From: Planctomicrobium piriforme
GTDB lineage: Bacteria; Planctomycetota; Planctomycetia; Planctomycetales; Planctomycetaceae
Assembly: GCF_900113665.1 (NCBI RefSeq)
Contig: NZ_FOQD01000010.1
Location: 124,001-188,000 of the forward strand
Reading direction: 5' to 3'
Length of the DNA: 64,000 nt
Shown: one piece after another, positions 17,158 to 26,052 of the stretch
How positions within the stretch are numbered: position 1 is the first letter of the stretch
Layout: every line of letters begins with the position of its first letter
Translations under genes and position numbers: made by a program
Notes under the pieces: generated by a model
Database searches by the model: none
Seen by the model: only the letters and a program-made list of their open reading frames with translations
What the model was told of the DNA's origin: nothing

Positions 17158-17505
17158 CCCGCCGGGCAGTCGATCGGAATCAGGCACTGAGACAAGATGG
17201 AGAAGAAGAAACCACGAATGGCACAAATTTCACGAATCGATCTTTGAATTCCGTCGCCATTTTGGACGGGAGACCGTCCGGACCTGACGCGACTTCCGCG
17301 AGTTCGATTCGTGTCATTCGCCTGATTCGTGGTTCGCTCCTCTGATTTTTACGTCCCTCGGTGACTCCTTGGTAAACAATGCATCCTTGACCGGATGTTT
17401 TCTTGCAAGGCACGATCTCGGTCATCGGGATTTTGAATTCGTTTCGGATTTGGTGCTTCGGATTTCGAAATTTGCTGCGCGCTGCGTTTGAAATGATGCG
17501 AATTC
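17158..17505. repeat. Intergenic region with ACCACGAAT inverted repeat and AAATCCGAAA half-repeat
   Basis: There is no gene here. An imperfect inverted repeat has arms at about 17210-17240 (AACCACGAATGGCAC) and 17305-17336 (complement, ending GATTCGTGGTTCG). A separate single arm of the TTTGAATTCGTTTCGGATTT type lies at 17429-17475, just before the rhomboid start. Confidence 0.55.
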
Positions 17506-18342
17506 ATGCGAAGAATTGGAACACTGCCGACTCCCCCGCTCGCCGAACGTTTTCACCGCTACCTGGCGCACCGCGGCATCAAAAACCGCATGGATGTCGA
17601 CTCCGGCAAGTGTGAAATCTGGGTGATCGAAGAATCGCAGGTGCAAGTCGCCCGAGACGAACTGGCCGCATTCGTCGCCAACCCCGAATCCAAAGCCTTC
17701 GACGCCCCGCTCCCGGTTCCGATTTCCAATCCCGATGCCCCCAAGCCGCCCCGCATCAAACTGCCGCGCGGTTCGCAGACGCTCTGGATCACCAGCTTCA
17801 TCACGCTGCTCTGCGTCGCGCTCACCGTCGCCGCCAACTATGGCAATAACCCCGAAGTGACAAGCTGGCTGTTGATGACCACGCCGGGAACCAATGGTCT
17901 CCAGCAGGTCGCCCAGGGACAGGTCTGGCGACTGATCTCGCCGATTTTCTTGCATTCATCCAACATTCACCTGGGCTTCAATATCTACATGTTCTGGATT
18001 CTCGGCGGCATGATCGAACGCAATCGCGGGTCGGTCTTTTTGCTCCTGCTGATTCTGACTATTGCCGTTCTGTCCGATCTCGCGCAGTTCTATGCCCGTG
18101 GCCCTGCATTTGGCGGCCTCTCCGGCGTGGTCTACGGGCTGTTCGGATTCATCTGGCTGCGATCGATGCTGCTGCCGGATGATGGTTTCTTCATGCCGCA
18201 GCAAGTCGTGACGCAAATGATTTTCTGGGCGGTGCTATGCGTCCTGCTGGATGACCTGTTGCCCGTCGCAAACGCCGCCCACTTCGGCGGCCTCGCCGCC
18301 GGCATGGTCTGGGGCGGCCTCCCCCGATTCTGGCGAGACTGA
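17506..18342 (+). CDS. Rhomboid-family intramembrane serine protease
   Basis: A 278-aa membrane protease cutting TM segments of substrates. The cytosolic N-terminal ~90 residues resemble the GlpG N-terminal domain (RFHRYLAHRGIKNRMDV; DELAAFVANP). About six TM helices follow. The motif HSSNIHLGFNIYMFWILGG (150-168) carries the conserved His and Asn of the oxyanion region, the catalytic Ser is in GGLSGVVYG (Ser206), and the catalytic His is in NAAHFGGLAAG (His259). All catalytic elements are present, so it should be active. The natural substrate is unknown, and neighbours give no clue. Confidence 0.95.
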   Translation: MRRIGTLPTPPLAERFHRYLAHRGIKNRMDVDSGKCEIWVIEESQVQVARDELAAFVANPESKAFDAPLPVPISNPDAPKPPRIKLPRGSQTLWITSFITLLCVALTVAANYGNNPEVTSWLLMTTPGTNGLQQVAQGQVWRLISPIFLHSSNIHLGFNIYMFWILGGMIERNRGSVFLLLLILTIAVLSDLAQFYARGPAFGGLSGVVYGLFGFIWLRSMLLPDDGFFMPQQVVTQMIFWAVLCVLLDDLLPVANAAHFGGLAAGMVWGGLPRFWRD

Positions 18343-18665
18343 TCAATTCCAGCACTGCACTATCAGCTACCGATCAAAACGAAAGCCGAATCGCGACCTG
18401 TTGTCATTATTCGAGTAGAGTTTGAACCACGGAAGACACGGAACTTCAGGCGCTCTCTACGTCGCCTTTGGTTCGTACAGTCAGAGCCTTTTACCCAACC
18501 CGACGGCTAAGAGTTTATCCGCTTCCGTGAACTCCGTGCCTTCCGTGGTTCCTTCTTTTTTCAGAGAATCTCGGGACCAACAAATTCTCTTCGAATTCTT
18601 TGCGTCTTGGCGACTCTGCGTGAGTCTTCTGATCAATTCAATCTATCGGTGAAAGCGAGCGCTCC
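18343..18665. repeat. Intergenic region with ACCACGGAA inverted repeat
   Basis: No gene is seen. An imperfect inverted repeat has its left arm at 18425-18448 (GAACCACGGAAGACACGGAA) and right arm at 18521-18553 (complement ending CTTCCGTGGTTCC). A related but unpaired stretch (TTTGCGTCTTGGCGACTCTG) at 18599-18618 precedes the dehydratase gene. Confidence 0.55.
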
Positions 18666-20657
18666 ATGCCGATTTCCAGCCGTTCCACTCCGCTGTTTGT
18701 CCCGGCCATTCCCGACGTTTATGAAATCGCCACCCACGGCGCAGGCCCCGCCGGTTCGCTCCCCATCTCCGAGTCGATGCTCCTCGACTCCCCCAGCGGC
18801 GACCTCTTCGGGCTGACACAAGCCGCAGGCATGGGCTGGGATCCGCAGCAATTGCTCCGCGATCAGGTGCTGATCCTCAGCACCATGGGGGGGATTCGCG
18901 CGGAAGACGGACATCCCATCGCGCTCGGCTATCACACCGGACACTGGGAAGTCGGGCTGCTGATGCGGGCGGCGGCTGAAGAACTCAACCGGCTCGAATG
19001 CCTGCCGTTTGCAGGTTATGTCTCCGACCCCTGCGATGGCCGTTCGCAGGGAACCACGGCGATGATGGACAGCCTCGCCTACCGCAACGACGCCGCCGTC
19101 GTTTTGAAGCGGCTGATTCGTTCGCTCCCGCTGCGAAAAGGGGTCATCGGCGTCGCTACCTGTGATAAGGGTCTGCCGGCGATGATGATGGCGCTCGCCG
19201 CCCAGCATGCGCTCCCTTGCGTGATCGTCCCCGGCGGAGTGACGTTGCCGCCGACGGCCGGAGAAGACGCCGGCAAGGTACAGTCGATCGGCGCTCGATT
19301 CGCCCATGGCGAGATCGACCTGCGCCACGCCGCCGACATGGGCTGCCGCGCCTGCGGTTCGCCCGGTGGAGGCTGCCAGTTTCTCGGCACCGCCGCCACC
19401 GCGCAAGTTGTCGGCGAAGCATTGGGCCTGTCCCTGCCGCACACCGCCCTCGCTCCCTCAGGTCAACCGGTGTGGACCGAAGCGGCTGTCCGCTCTGCTC
19501 AAGCCGTGGTCGAGATGATGCGGGCCAAGAAATCGATTCGCGACATTCTCACGCCCGACGCGCTGCATAATGCGATGGTGGTGCATGCTGCCTTCGGCGG
19601 TTCGACGAATCTGCTGCTGCACATTCCGGCGATCGCCTTTGAAGCCGGTCTAAAACGTCCCACTGTGGACGACTGGAACCACATCAATCGTCTCACTCCG
19701 CGCATCGTCGATGTACTCCCCAATGGTCCCGTTGGCCATCCCACCGTGCGGGTCTTCCTGGCAGGCGGCGTCCCGGAAGTGATGTTGCATCTACGAGCCC
19801 TAAACCTGCTGCGGCTGGAAGCCCTGACCGCCAGCGGCCATGTGCTGGGAGACGTTCTCGACGCCTGGGAAAAGAGCGAACGTCGCCAGCGTTTCCGCGA
19901 ACTCCTGAAGTCGCACGACAAGATCGATCCTGACACCGTCATCTTCTCGCCGGAACAGGCTCGTGCCCGAGGTCTCACCAGCACCGTCACGTTCCCCGTT
20001 GGGAATATCGCGCCGGAAGGCTCGGTCATCAAAAGCACGGCGATCGATCCCAGCGTCATCGACGCCGACGGCATCTACCGCAAGCGGGGACCAGCGCGCG
20101 TCTTCACCACCGAACGTGCGGCCATCGCCGCTGTGAAGGGCCGGGAAGGAAAGCAGATTCAGCCCGGCGATATTCTCGTACTGATCTGCCGCGGCCCGCT
20201 GGGGTCTGGCATGGAAGAGACCTATCAGATCACGTCGGCGCTCAAGTACCTGCCTTGGGGAAAACAGGTTGCCGTGATTACCGACGCCCGTTTCTCCGGG
20301 GTTTCGACAGGCGCCTGCATCGGCCATGTCGGTCCCGAGGCTCTCGCCGGCGGACCGGTGGGGAAGCTCCGCGACGGCGATCTCATCGAAATCGAAATCG
20401 ATTGCCATGCCCTCACCGGTCGCATCAATTTCATCGGCACGGCCGAGAACATCATTTCGCCTGAAGCGGGCGCAGCGATTCTCGCAGCGAGAACTCCATC
20501 CGTCCCGCTGCACTCCGATCCGCAGCTACCATCTGAGACGCGGCTCTGGGCGTTGCTGCAACAACTGGGCGGCGGCACCTGGGGCGGCTGCGTCTATGAC
20601 ACCGACGCCGTCGAAGCCGCCCTCACTCGCGGCCTGTCCGCAACGCCTGCTCACTGA
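18666..20657 (+). CDS. IlvD/Edd dehydratase, YjhG/YagF subgroup (sugar-acid dehydratase)
   Basis: A 663-aa Fe-S dehydratase. The length and N-terminus (HGAGPAGSLPISESMLLDSPSG) match the YjhG/YagF subgroup, whose studied members dehydrate D-xylonate to 2-keto-3-deoxyxylonate, rather than IlvD (~560 aa) or Edd (~600 aa). Cluster-binding Cys candidates are in SDPCDGRSQGTTAMMDSLAY, GVATCDKGLPAMMMALA and GCRACGSPGGGCQFLGTAAT; the C-terminal domain has DARFSGVSTGACIGHVGPEA. The ATG at 18666 has no obvious Shine-Dalgarno. No xylose genes are adjacent; two glycosyltransferase genes follow after a palindromic repeat. The substrate call is by subgroup only. Confidence 0.9.
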   Translation: MPISSRSTPLFVPAIPDVYEIATHGAGPAGSLPISESMLLDSPSGDLFGLTQAAGMGWDPQQLLRDQVLILSTMGGIRAEDGHPIALGYHTGHWEVGLLMRAAAEELNRLECLPFAGYVSDPCDGRSQGTTAMMDSLAYRNDAAVVLKRLIRSLPLRKGVIGVATCDKGLPAMMMALAAQHALPCVIVPGGVTLPPTAGEDAGKVQSIGARFAHGEIDLRHAADMGCRACGSPGGGCQFLGTAATAQVVGEALGLSLPHTALAPSGQPVWTEAAVRSAQAVVEMMRAKKSIRDILTPDALHNAMVVHAAFGGSTNLLLHIPAIAFEAGLKRPTVDDWNHINRLTPRIVDVLPNGPVGHPTVRVFLAGGVPEVMLHLRALNLLRLEALTASGHVLGDVLDAWEKSERRQRFRELLKSHDKIDPDTVIFSPEQARARGLTSTVTFPVGNIAPEGSVIKSTAIDPSVIDADGIYRKRGPARVFTTERAAIAAVKGREGKQIQPGDILVLICRGPLGSGMEETYQITSALKYLPWGKQVAVITDARFSGVSTGACIGHVGPEALAGGPVGKLRDGDLIEIEIDCHALTGRINFIGTAENIISPEAGAAILAARTPSVPLHSDPQLPSETRLWALLQQLGGGTWGGCVYDTDAVEAALTRGLSATPAH

Positions 20658-20663
20658 CTCTGA

Positions 20664-20709
20664 CTCCCCTCGCCCCAGTACTCTGGGGAGAGGGGCTGGG
20701 GGTGAGGGG
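20664..20709. repeat. GTACT-loop palindromic repeat, copy C
   Basis: CCCCTC-G-CCCCAG-TACT-CTGGGG-A-GAGGGG (20666-20695) is the third copy, with loop-closing pairs AG/CT, again complementary. It lies between the dehydratase stop and the glycosyltransferase start. Confidence 0.8.
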
Positions 20710-20741
20710 ATCCCGCCGCGCAACCGTCCCGATTGTTCTCG

Positions 20742-21416
20742 ATGGACAATCTCCCCTCGGTCTCGGTCATCATTCCACAGCATGGCCGACCCAAATTGAC
20801 GCTGCAGGCGGTCTCATCGCTGCTGCGCCATTCGACGGGCGGAACGGAGATCATCGTTGTCGACGACGGCAGTCCATCGGATGTTTTGCGCTCGCTGCAA
20901 TCTCAACTGGATCCTTCTGCATTGCTGGTCCGCTCAAACCGCAGGCGCGGGGTCACGGTCAGCTGGAATCTCGGCGCCGCCGCTGCAACAGGCGACATCC
21001 TCGTCTTCCTCAACAACGACACCATTTCGCACGGCCCGTGGATTGAACAACTCCTCGCGCCCCTGCAAAACGGTCAGGCGCGGATCACCGGCGTCGAGTG
21101 GCGAGCCGAATTGTCGCTGCCAGTTCACTGGCAACGCGTCATTCCTGCCTCGGGCCTGCTTGCAGGCTGGTGTCTCGCGATGACACGCAACACGTTCCAT
21201 GAGCTGGGGGGCTTCGACGAGCGGTATCGGCTTTATTTTTCCGATACAGATCTGCAGCTTCAGGCACTTGCCCGTTGGCCGAATGGCCTTTTTGCCGTTG
21301 CAGGGCTGCCGCTTGAACATCTGGGTCATGCATCAACCCGACACTGGCTGCGCCGCGGTAAAGAATGGCAGGCCGACCATCAAAAGTTCCTCGCCAAGTA
21401 TGGAAAGGAACCCTGA
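20742..21416 (+). CDS. Family 2 glycosyltransferase (GT-A fold)
   Basis: About 224 aa from the ATG at 20742 (a TTG nine bases upstream is possible). It is a typical inverting GT-A enzyme that transfers sugar from a nucleotide sugar. The fold start is SVSVIIPQHGRPKLTLQAVS, followed by EIIVVDDGSPSD and the DxD-like metal site in VFLNNDTIS. The acceptor-side segment is TFHELGGFDERYRLYFSDTD, a GT2 signature (rhamnosyltransferase-like). It has no TM helix. Its stop overlaps the start of the next gene (TGATG), so the two are translationally coupled and probably act on the same glycan. Confidence 0.92.
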   Translation: MDNLPSVSVIIPQHGRPKLTLQAVSSLLRHSTGGTEIIVVDDGSPSDVLRSLQSQLDPSALLVRSNRRRGVTVSWNLGAAAATGDILVFLNNDTISHGPWIEQLLAPLQNGQARITGVEWRAELSLPVHWQRVIPASGLLAGWCLAMTRNTFHELGGFDERYRLYFSDTDLQLQALARWPNGLFAVAGLPLEHLGHASTRHWLRRGKEWQADHQKFLAKYGKEP

Positions 21417-22435
21417 TGCGGCTGGTTCAAGTTTGCAATGTCGGACAGATCTGCGGGGGGACGGCCGCGTGCGCTTGGACAATCGCCAAGTCGTTCCCTG
21501 ACTGGGAACATGAGCTCCTGTTTCTCTCTCCGCCCACTCCAGAGACCCGGCGTGCATTCGCACCGCTCACCGTCAAACAGGTCGACCGTGTCGATGACAA
21601 AGTTCTGGCCCGGTTCGCACCCCATCTGGTCATCCTGCACAACACCGCTGTGCGGCACATTGGGCGGATCGAGCAATGTCCCACGCTGCAGTACTGCCAT
21701 TCGATGGGGGAACATGCCGCAGCCACGCTGACGGTTGCCTGTTCATGCTGGCTGTCGCAGAAGTTGCCGCGAGCTGTGCCCGTCCTCTATCAACCGGTTC
21801 CCAGGCCGTCCGCCATCGGGCCTCTCCCCCTGCGTCATTTGGCCGACACGCTGATTGTCGGCCGAATCTGCACTCCGCAGCGGAGGAAATGGCCCCGCGA
21901 CTTGCTCGACTTCTATGCGCATCTTGCCGAGCGATTCCCCGAAACCATATGGGAATTCGTCGGCTGCCCTGGTGATTTCCAGCCTGACCTTCAGGTCGCT
22001 TGCCGACACCGCGCGGAGTTTCACCCGGCAAGTTGGGATGCTCGTCAACTCCTGGGGCGCTGGCACGCGTTGCTCTATCACCACCCGACGCTCACGGAGT
22101 CGTTCGGCAGAACCGTCTCGGAAGCAATGCGCGCCGGCTGCGTCCCGATCGTGGATCGCCGGGGAGGTTTCGTCGAACAGGTGCGAACAGACAAAAATGG
22201 ATTTCTCTGTCAGAACATCAACGAGTTTGCCGCAGCGATCTCCGCTCTCAGCCAATCTGCCCGCTGGTGGAGCATGTCCAAAGCCGCGCGATCAACCGCC
22301 GACGAGAACTTCTCACTGCGCGCGTTCCGCCGTCGCTTTCTGGCAATGCTCAATCAGGAGTTCTCAGTTGTCAGTCATCAGTTTGAGCCGAGTCACGCAT
22401 TTCAAAAGCAGTTCACCCTGGCTCATTCCGACTGA
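21416..22435 (+). CDS. Family 1-like glycosyltransferase (GT-B fold)
   Basis: 339 aa from the ATG at 21416, chosen because it overlaps the preceding stop and GGAAAGGA lies 7 nt upstream. The N-terminal domain reads MRLVQVCNVGQICGGTAACA. The C-terminal GT-B donor-binding segment is LTESFGRTVSEAMRAGCVPIVDRRGGFVEQV with the expected E-x7-E spacing region. It is coupled to the upstream GT2 gene. The last ~24 residues (after LNQEF) are encoded by the left arm and loop of an intergenic-type CAGTTTTCAGT repeat, so the natural C-terminus has probably been replaced or extended by repeat DNA. Confidence 0.85.
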   Translation: MRLVQVCNVGQICGGTAACAWTIAKSFPDWEHELLFLSPPTPETRRAFAPLTVKQVDRVDDKVLARFAPHLVILHNTAVRHIGRIEQCPTLQYCHSMGEHAAATLTVACSCWLSQKLPRAVPVLYQPVPRPSAIGPLPLRHLADTLIVGRICTPQRRKWPRDLLDFYAHLAERFPETIWEFVGCPGDFQPDLQVACRHRAEFHPASWDARQLLGRWHALLYHHPTLTESFGRTVSEAMRAGCVPIVDRRGGFVEQVRTDKNGFLCQNINEFAAAISALSQSARWWSMSKAARSTADENFSLRAFRRRFLAMLNQEFSVVSHQFEPSHAFQKQFTLAHSD

Positions 22436-22461
22436 TGACTGAAAACTGACGACTGAAAACT
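22361..22461. repeat. CAGTTTTCAGT-type inverted repeat running into a coding region
   Basis: The left arm (TTCTCAGTTGTCAGTCATCA, 22361-22380) and right arm (22431-22460, containing ACTGATGACTGAAAACTGA) are imperfect complements enclosing ~50 nt. The left arm and loop encode the C-terminus of the glycosyltransferase, and the stop codon lies in the right arm. Confidence 0.65.
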
Positions 22462-22465
22462 ATTC

Positions 22466-23212
22466 TCAATGCGTCTCTGTCGACGTGTCGAGCAGGCTTT
22501 CCAGCAACTGGCCGGCCGCCTTCACAGCTTCGTTGGGAATCGTGTGCGGACCGCGAAAGCCGATGAATTTGATCTTGGCTCCCGCACCCGTCAGCAGATC
22601 CCGCAGCCAGGTTGCCGACTCGTAGGGCAGAATCGGGTCTTCGCGACCGTGGCTCTGCACGACCGGCACGTCCTTTAACCGGGGAGCGCGCTGCGTCCAG
22701 TCCTCTTCGTTCAGCAGCGTTCCTGACCAGATGATCAATCCGCCCGGCGGTTCCGGCATCCGCATCGCCACATCCGTCGCCAGCATCGACCCCTGGGAAA
22801 AGCCTCCCAGCACAATCTGGCCCGCGGAGAGGCCTCGCGTGGTCATGACCTCTTTGATCAGATCGAGCAGCAGTTCGCGCGAGGTCGCCAGTTGATCGGG
22901 AACCTCGCGGCGCAGGTCGTCGAAGTTGGAGAGTTCGATCGTCCGCGACAGCCGTTCGAGATCGAGCGGCCACCAGGCCCGGCTGTTGGGCAAGCCCTGA
23001 TCCGCCAGCGACAGCGGTGCGCACGGCATCAGAATTTCGACCTGATCGAGCAGGCTGGGGAACTGCTGCAGCAACTGCGCTCCCAGCGGCACAAGGTCGT
23101 CACCCGGCGCGCCGAACCCGTGGCAGAAAATGGCCGCCAGTTGCGGGGCAGGTTCTGCCGTGATGACGTGGGCATCCAGCGCGCCGTATTGCCGCCATTC
23201 GAGGGTCGCCAT
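22466..23212 (-). CDS. Phospholipase/carboxylesterase-type alpha/beta hydrolase
   Basis: A 248-aa cytoplasmic serine hydrolase of the acyl-protein-thioesterase/YpfH group (PF02230-like). Motifs in order: ICHGFGAPGDDLVPL (oxyanion region), LGGFSQGSMLATDVAM (nucleophile Ser), VVQSHGREDPILPYESA (catalytic Asp), and GPHTIPNEAV (catalytic His). No signal peptide is seen. The length is near the family's 220-250. The substrate is unknown. The gene stands alone; its start is followed by a 227-bp gap with no recognisable site. Confidence 0.9.
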   Translation of the reverse strand: MATLEWRQYGALDAHVITAEPAPQLAAIFCHGFGAPGDDLVPLGAQLLQQFPSLLDQVEILMPCAPLSLADQGLPNSRAWWPLDLERLSRTIELSNFDDLRREVPDQLATSRELLLDLIKEVMTTRGLSAGQIVLGGFSQGSMLATDVAMRMPEPPGGLIIWSGTLLNEEDWTQRAPRLKDVPVVQSHGREDPILPYESATWLRDLLTGAGAKIKFIGFRGPHTIPNEAVKAAGQLLESLLDTSTETH

Positions 23213-23439
23213 GGGATTCGCTGATCTGGTTCCTGAAAGTCTGCCCGCAATTCAGGAAACGAACTCTGAGTCATTCACAGACAGGCTCAGGTCAGACGAG
23301 ATTGACGACGTACAGACGCATCTCACCGACGATCAGGATGCGAATATCTCAACTCTGGAATTTCCGCGAACAGCGCCCGTCTGCAGTCTGTTCCCTGGAT
23401 TGGAACAGGGAGACCGACGAGGATCAATCCCGTCTCAAA

Positions 23440-24039
23440 CTAATATGGGGCGACGAGCGTCTGGACTTGCGGCCGCTGGAGTCCGCTCCAGCTTGCCTGG
23501 GCAGGCCGGATGTTCTGCGGCGGCGTCACCTGTTCCGGAATCGGCGGCAAGGCCGGCACGTCCGCTGGCTGCAGTTCAGCACCCGGCTGCGGAGTGATCG
23601 AAGTCCCCTGACGCAGCGGCTTCGGGTAGTGATCCCATTCCTTCGGCGGCGGAACGTAGGGAGCGACGGGAGTGTGGTCGCCGCGCGACAGGTCGACCAT
23701 GTTCTCGTAGCGATGCCAGAACTGCTGCGAGTACGGCATTGTCGCCGGCATGCCCCAGCCTGCAGCCGTCTGCGCCTGGCTGAAGACATGGTGGTAGTTG
23801 TACGGGCGAAAGGCGTGATAGCCCTCGTAGTACGGCATATTCTGGATGTAGCCGTGCTTCCAGCGTTCCTGGTCGTCGTAGCGGAACAGCGGCTCACTAC
23901 TTCCGACCGAAGCCGCGCCCTGGTAAGCCGATTCGTAGCCGACATCTTGTGTCGCCTGCGGAATGTAGCTCTGATCCTGCGCGCAAACCGGGGCAGACAG
24001 CACGCCCAGCGCCATGACGACCCAATGACCGCTTTTCAT
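23440..24039 (-). CDS. Secreted Tyr/Pro/Gln-rich hypothetical protein
   Basis: 199 aa with a signal peptide (MKSGHWVVMALGVLSAPVCA, cut before QDQS). The mature part is low in hydrophobic core residues and rich in Tyr, His, Pro and Gln (YIQNMPYYEGYHAFRPYNYHH; PPKEWDHYPKPL), ending in a Pro-rich tail. I recognise no domain. It is divergent from another secreted low-complexity protein at 24303; both look like planctomycete envelope proteins without a known family. It is supported as a gene by the signal peptide and intact frame. Confidence 0.65.
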   Translation of the reverse strand: MKSGHWVVMALGVLSAPVCAQDQSYIPQATQDVGYESAYQGAASVGSSEPLFRYDDQERWKHGYIQNMPYYEGYHAFRPYNYHHVFSQAQTAAGWGMPATMPYSQQFWHRYENMVDLSRGDHTPVAPYVPPPKEWDHYPKPLRQGTSITPQPGAELQPADVPALPPIPEQVTPPQNIRPAQASWSGLQRPQVQTLVAPY

Positions 24040-24302
24040 CGCTCATCCTTGCCGAATTTCCGCCGGTGACGCCCCGCTGCTCTCCATCATCTTCAATCAT
24101 CGGCACTTGAGGGAACCGCCATCCGTCAAATGCGGCGATCTCCCTCGCACTGAACAGTTAGTGCTGGCACAACCGTCACCGTCGTCGAGGTTCCCCCGCA
24201 GAAACCGGATTCTGGCCGTCGGAGAGGATTTCCGCTCCACTTCCGCCGCCGCGGCGCGTTAGGTTCGGCAGGAATTGCCTTTTTGCGACACAGGGATCAC
24301 AC

Positions 24303-24878
24303 ATGCTCACTCGCATCGCCTTGACCGGCCTGCTGCTGTTGTCTGGAACGAATCTGGTTTGCGCCGCCGACCCGTTGGTGCCGCCCATCCCGACTTCGGA
24401 TGATTTTTCCGCTCCGCCGGTTCCGCAACCGCCCGTTTCGCAGTTGCCGATCGCCCCTGCCCCCCAGACTCAAATTCCCTCGGCTCCGGCGCCCATGCCG
24501 CCGGCCCCGCGAGCGATTCCCGATCCGGTCTACGCCGCGCCAATGCCGACGACAGTCGCGCCGGTTCCGACCGTTCCGCACAGCAGCACCCCGTCTTACC
24601 AGTATGTGCCGCAGCAGACGACCACCACTCACGTTCAACAGTACGGCGTGCCGCAGTACGTTTCACCGTATCAGCCTTACTATCTTTATCAGCCGACCCT
24701 CGGGACCACGCCCGCCTCACAGTCGCAGTACAACACGTTCTCGACCACCGGTTACCCCACCGCCCCGCAGTCGTTCTCGACTTCGCCCGGCAAGCACGAT
24801 CGCTATCCCTACTACAGTTATCGTCGGCCTTGGTACACTCCCGGTCCGGCCAGCCATAACGTCAACATTATCTGGTAG
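24303..24878 (+). CDS. Secreted Pro-rich hypothetical protein
   Basis: 191 aa with a signal peptide (MLTRIALTGLLLLSGTNLVCA, cut before ADPL). The mature protein is dominated by Pro, Gln, Ser, Thr and Tyr (PPVPQPPVSQLPIAPAPQ; SPYQPYYLYQPTLG) and ends YSYRRPWYTPGPASHNVNIIW. It is predicted to be disordered. No family is recognised. It lies head-to-head with the Tyr/Pro-rich gene at 23440 across 263 bp, so the pair may share a regulatory region. A perfect 11-bp hairpin follows the stop. Confidence 0.65.
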   Translation: MLTRIALTGLLLLSGTNLVCAADPLVPPIPTSDDFSAPPVPQPPVSQLPIAPAPQTQIPSAPAPMPPAPRAIPDPVYAAPMPTTVAPVPTVPHSSTPSYQYVPQQTTTTHVQQYGVPQYVSPYQPYYLYQPTLGTTPASQSQYNTFSTTGYPTAPQSFSTSPGKHDRYPYYSYRRPWYTPGPASHNVNIIW

Positions 24879-24894
24879 TCGAGCCTGAGCGCTC

Positions 24895-24926
24895 CCAATG
24901 GCCGGGCTCGATCTGCCGGCCATTGG
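24895..24926. promoter_or_regulatory. Perfect 11-bp hairpin between secreted protein and WYL regulator
   Basis: CCAATGGCCGG (24895-24905) and CCGGCCATTGG (24916-24926) are perfect complements around a 10-nt loop, 15 bp before the WYL start. No T run follows on either strand. It is either a terminator lacking a U tract or an operator for the WYL regulator. Confidence 0.55.
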
Positions 24927-24941
24927 AAGACCCTTGGGCTT

Positions 24942-25913
24942 ATGAGTGCGATTCGCAAGATTCGACGACTCCTCACGCTGCTCGAACGCCTGCAGTCAGG
25001 CCGGGCCTACTCCACCTCCGAGCTGACGCATCTATGCGGCGTCAGCCGGAGAACGGTGTTTCGGGATCTGAAAACGCTCCAGGATGCCGGAGTGCAGATC
25101 CTGTACGACGCCGCGACGCAGGGGTATTGGCTGCCCATTCATACCGCTCTGCCGCCGGCGCAGTTAACGCTCAGCGAAACGCTGTCGCTGCTCGTGCTGG
25201 CCCAGGAAGCGGGCGGATCGCGCAGGGCGGTCCCCTTTCAGGAAGCTGCCCGTGATGCGGCGCTCAAGCTGCAAAGCACGCTCCCCTCGCATCTCACGCA
25301 CTATGTGAACGACCTGACCTCTTCGCTGAAGATTCAGTCGGAGCCATTAGCCGATCACCGTCACGGCCGCGAACACTACGATCGCCTGATTGAAGGGATC
25401 ACCAGCCGCCGCAAGGTGCGGCTGCATTACGACAGTGTCGCCGAACAGACGCAGATCCAGACGCTGGTGAGTCCTTATCGATTGTTATTTCGGCGGCATG
25501 CCTGGTATGCCATCGGTCGTTCGTCGCTGCATCGCTCCGTCCGCACGTTTCACATCGGCCGCATTCTCGAATCGGAAGTCACCGACGACCCGTTTCAGGT
25601 GCCTCCCCGGTTCTCATTGAAACGCTATTTCGGTCACGCCTGGAGCCTCATTCGCGAACCCGATGCCCGTTGTGAAGTGACTGTTCGCTTCCAGCCGATG
25701 GTCGCCAGAAACGTCGCCGAGGTCTGCTGGCATCCCACGCAGAAAACACTCTGGAATGACGACGGCACGCTCGACTTCACGGTCACCGTCGACGGCATTC
25801 AGGAAATGTCGTGGTGGATTCTCTCGTACGGCAATCAGGCCCTTGTGCTGAAACCGGAGCCCTTGCGAAAACTCATCGCGGAACGTGCCCGCGAGATGGC
25901 GGCACAATACTGA
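24942..25913 (+). CDS. WYL-domain transcriptional regulator with HTH
   Basis: 323 aa. The N-terminal DeoR-type (HTH_11) helix-turn-helix is YSTSELTHLCGVSRRTVFRDL (about 25-45). A helical linker leads to a WYL domain (about 140-220: RKVRLHYDS, VSPYRLLFRRHAWYAIGRSS, VRTFHIGRI) and a WCX C-terminal domain (VTVDGIQEMSWWILSYGNQALVLKPEPLRKLI). WYL proteins sense nucleic-acid or other ligands and often control defence or DNA-damage genes. No such genes are adjacent here. The palindrome just upstream could be its own operator. Confidence 0.93.
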   Translation: MSAIRKIRRLLTLLERLQSGRAYSTSELTHLCGVSRRTVFRDLKTLQDAGVQILYDAATQGYWLPIHTALPPAQLTLSETLSLLVLAQEAGGSRRAVPFQEAARDAALKLQSTLPSHLTHYVNDLTSSLKIQSEPLADHRHGREHYDRLIEGITSRRKVRLHYDSVAEQTQIQTLVSPYRLLFRRHAWYAIGRSSLHRSVRTFHIGRILESEVTDDPFQVPPRFSLKRYFGHAWSLIREPDARCEVTVRFQPMVARNVAEVCWHPTQKTLWNDDGTLDFTVTVDGIQEMSWWILSYGNQALVLKPEPLRKLIAERAREMAAQY

Positions 25914-25917
25914 GGAA

Positions 25918-26052
25918 AACTCAAATCTCAAGCACCAAAAATCAAACAAATCTCAAAGCATCAAATTCCGAAACACGCCTCCTTTGCTGCGTTTTGAACA
26001 TTGGGATTTTGAATTTGTTTGAATTTTGAGATTTGCGATTTGGAATTTGACA
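25918..26052. repeat. AAATCTCAAA/AAATTC-type inverted repeat
   Basis: A-rich arm at about 25918-25975 (with CAAATCTCAAAGCATCAAATT) and T-rich arm at about 25990-26050 (with TTTGAATTTTGAGATTTGCG) are imperfect complements just after the WYL stop. The base composition differs sharply from the GC-rich surroundings. Confidence 0.55.
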
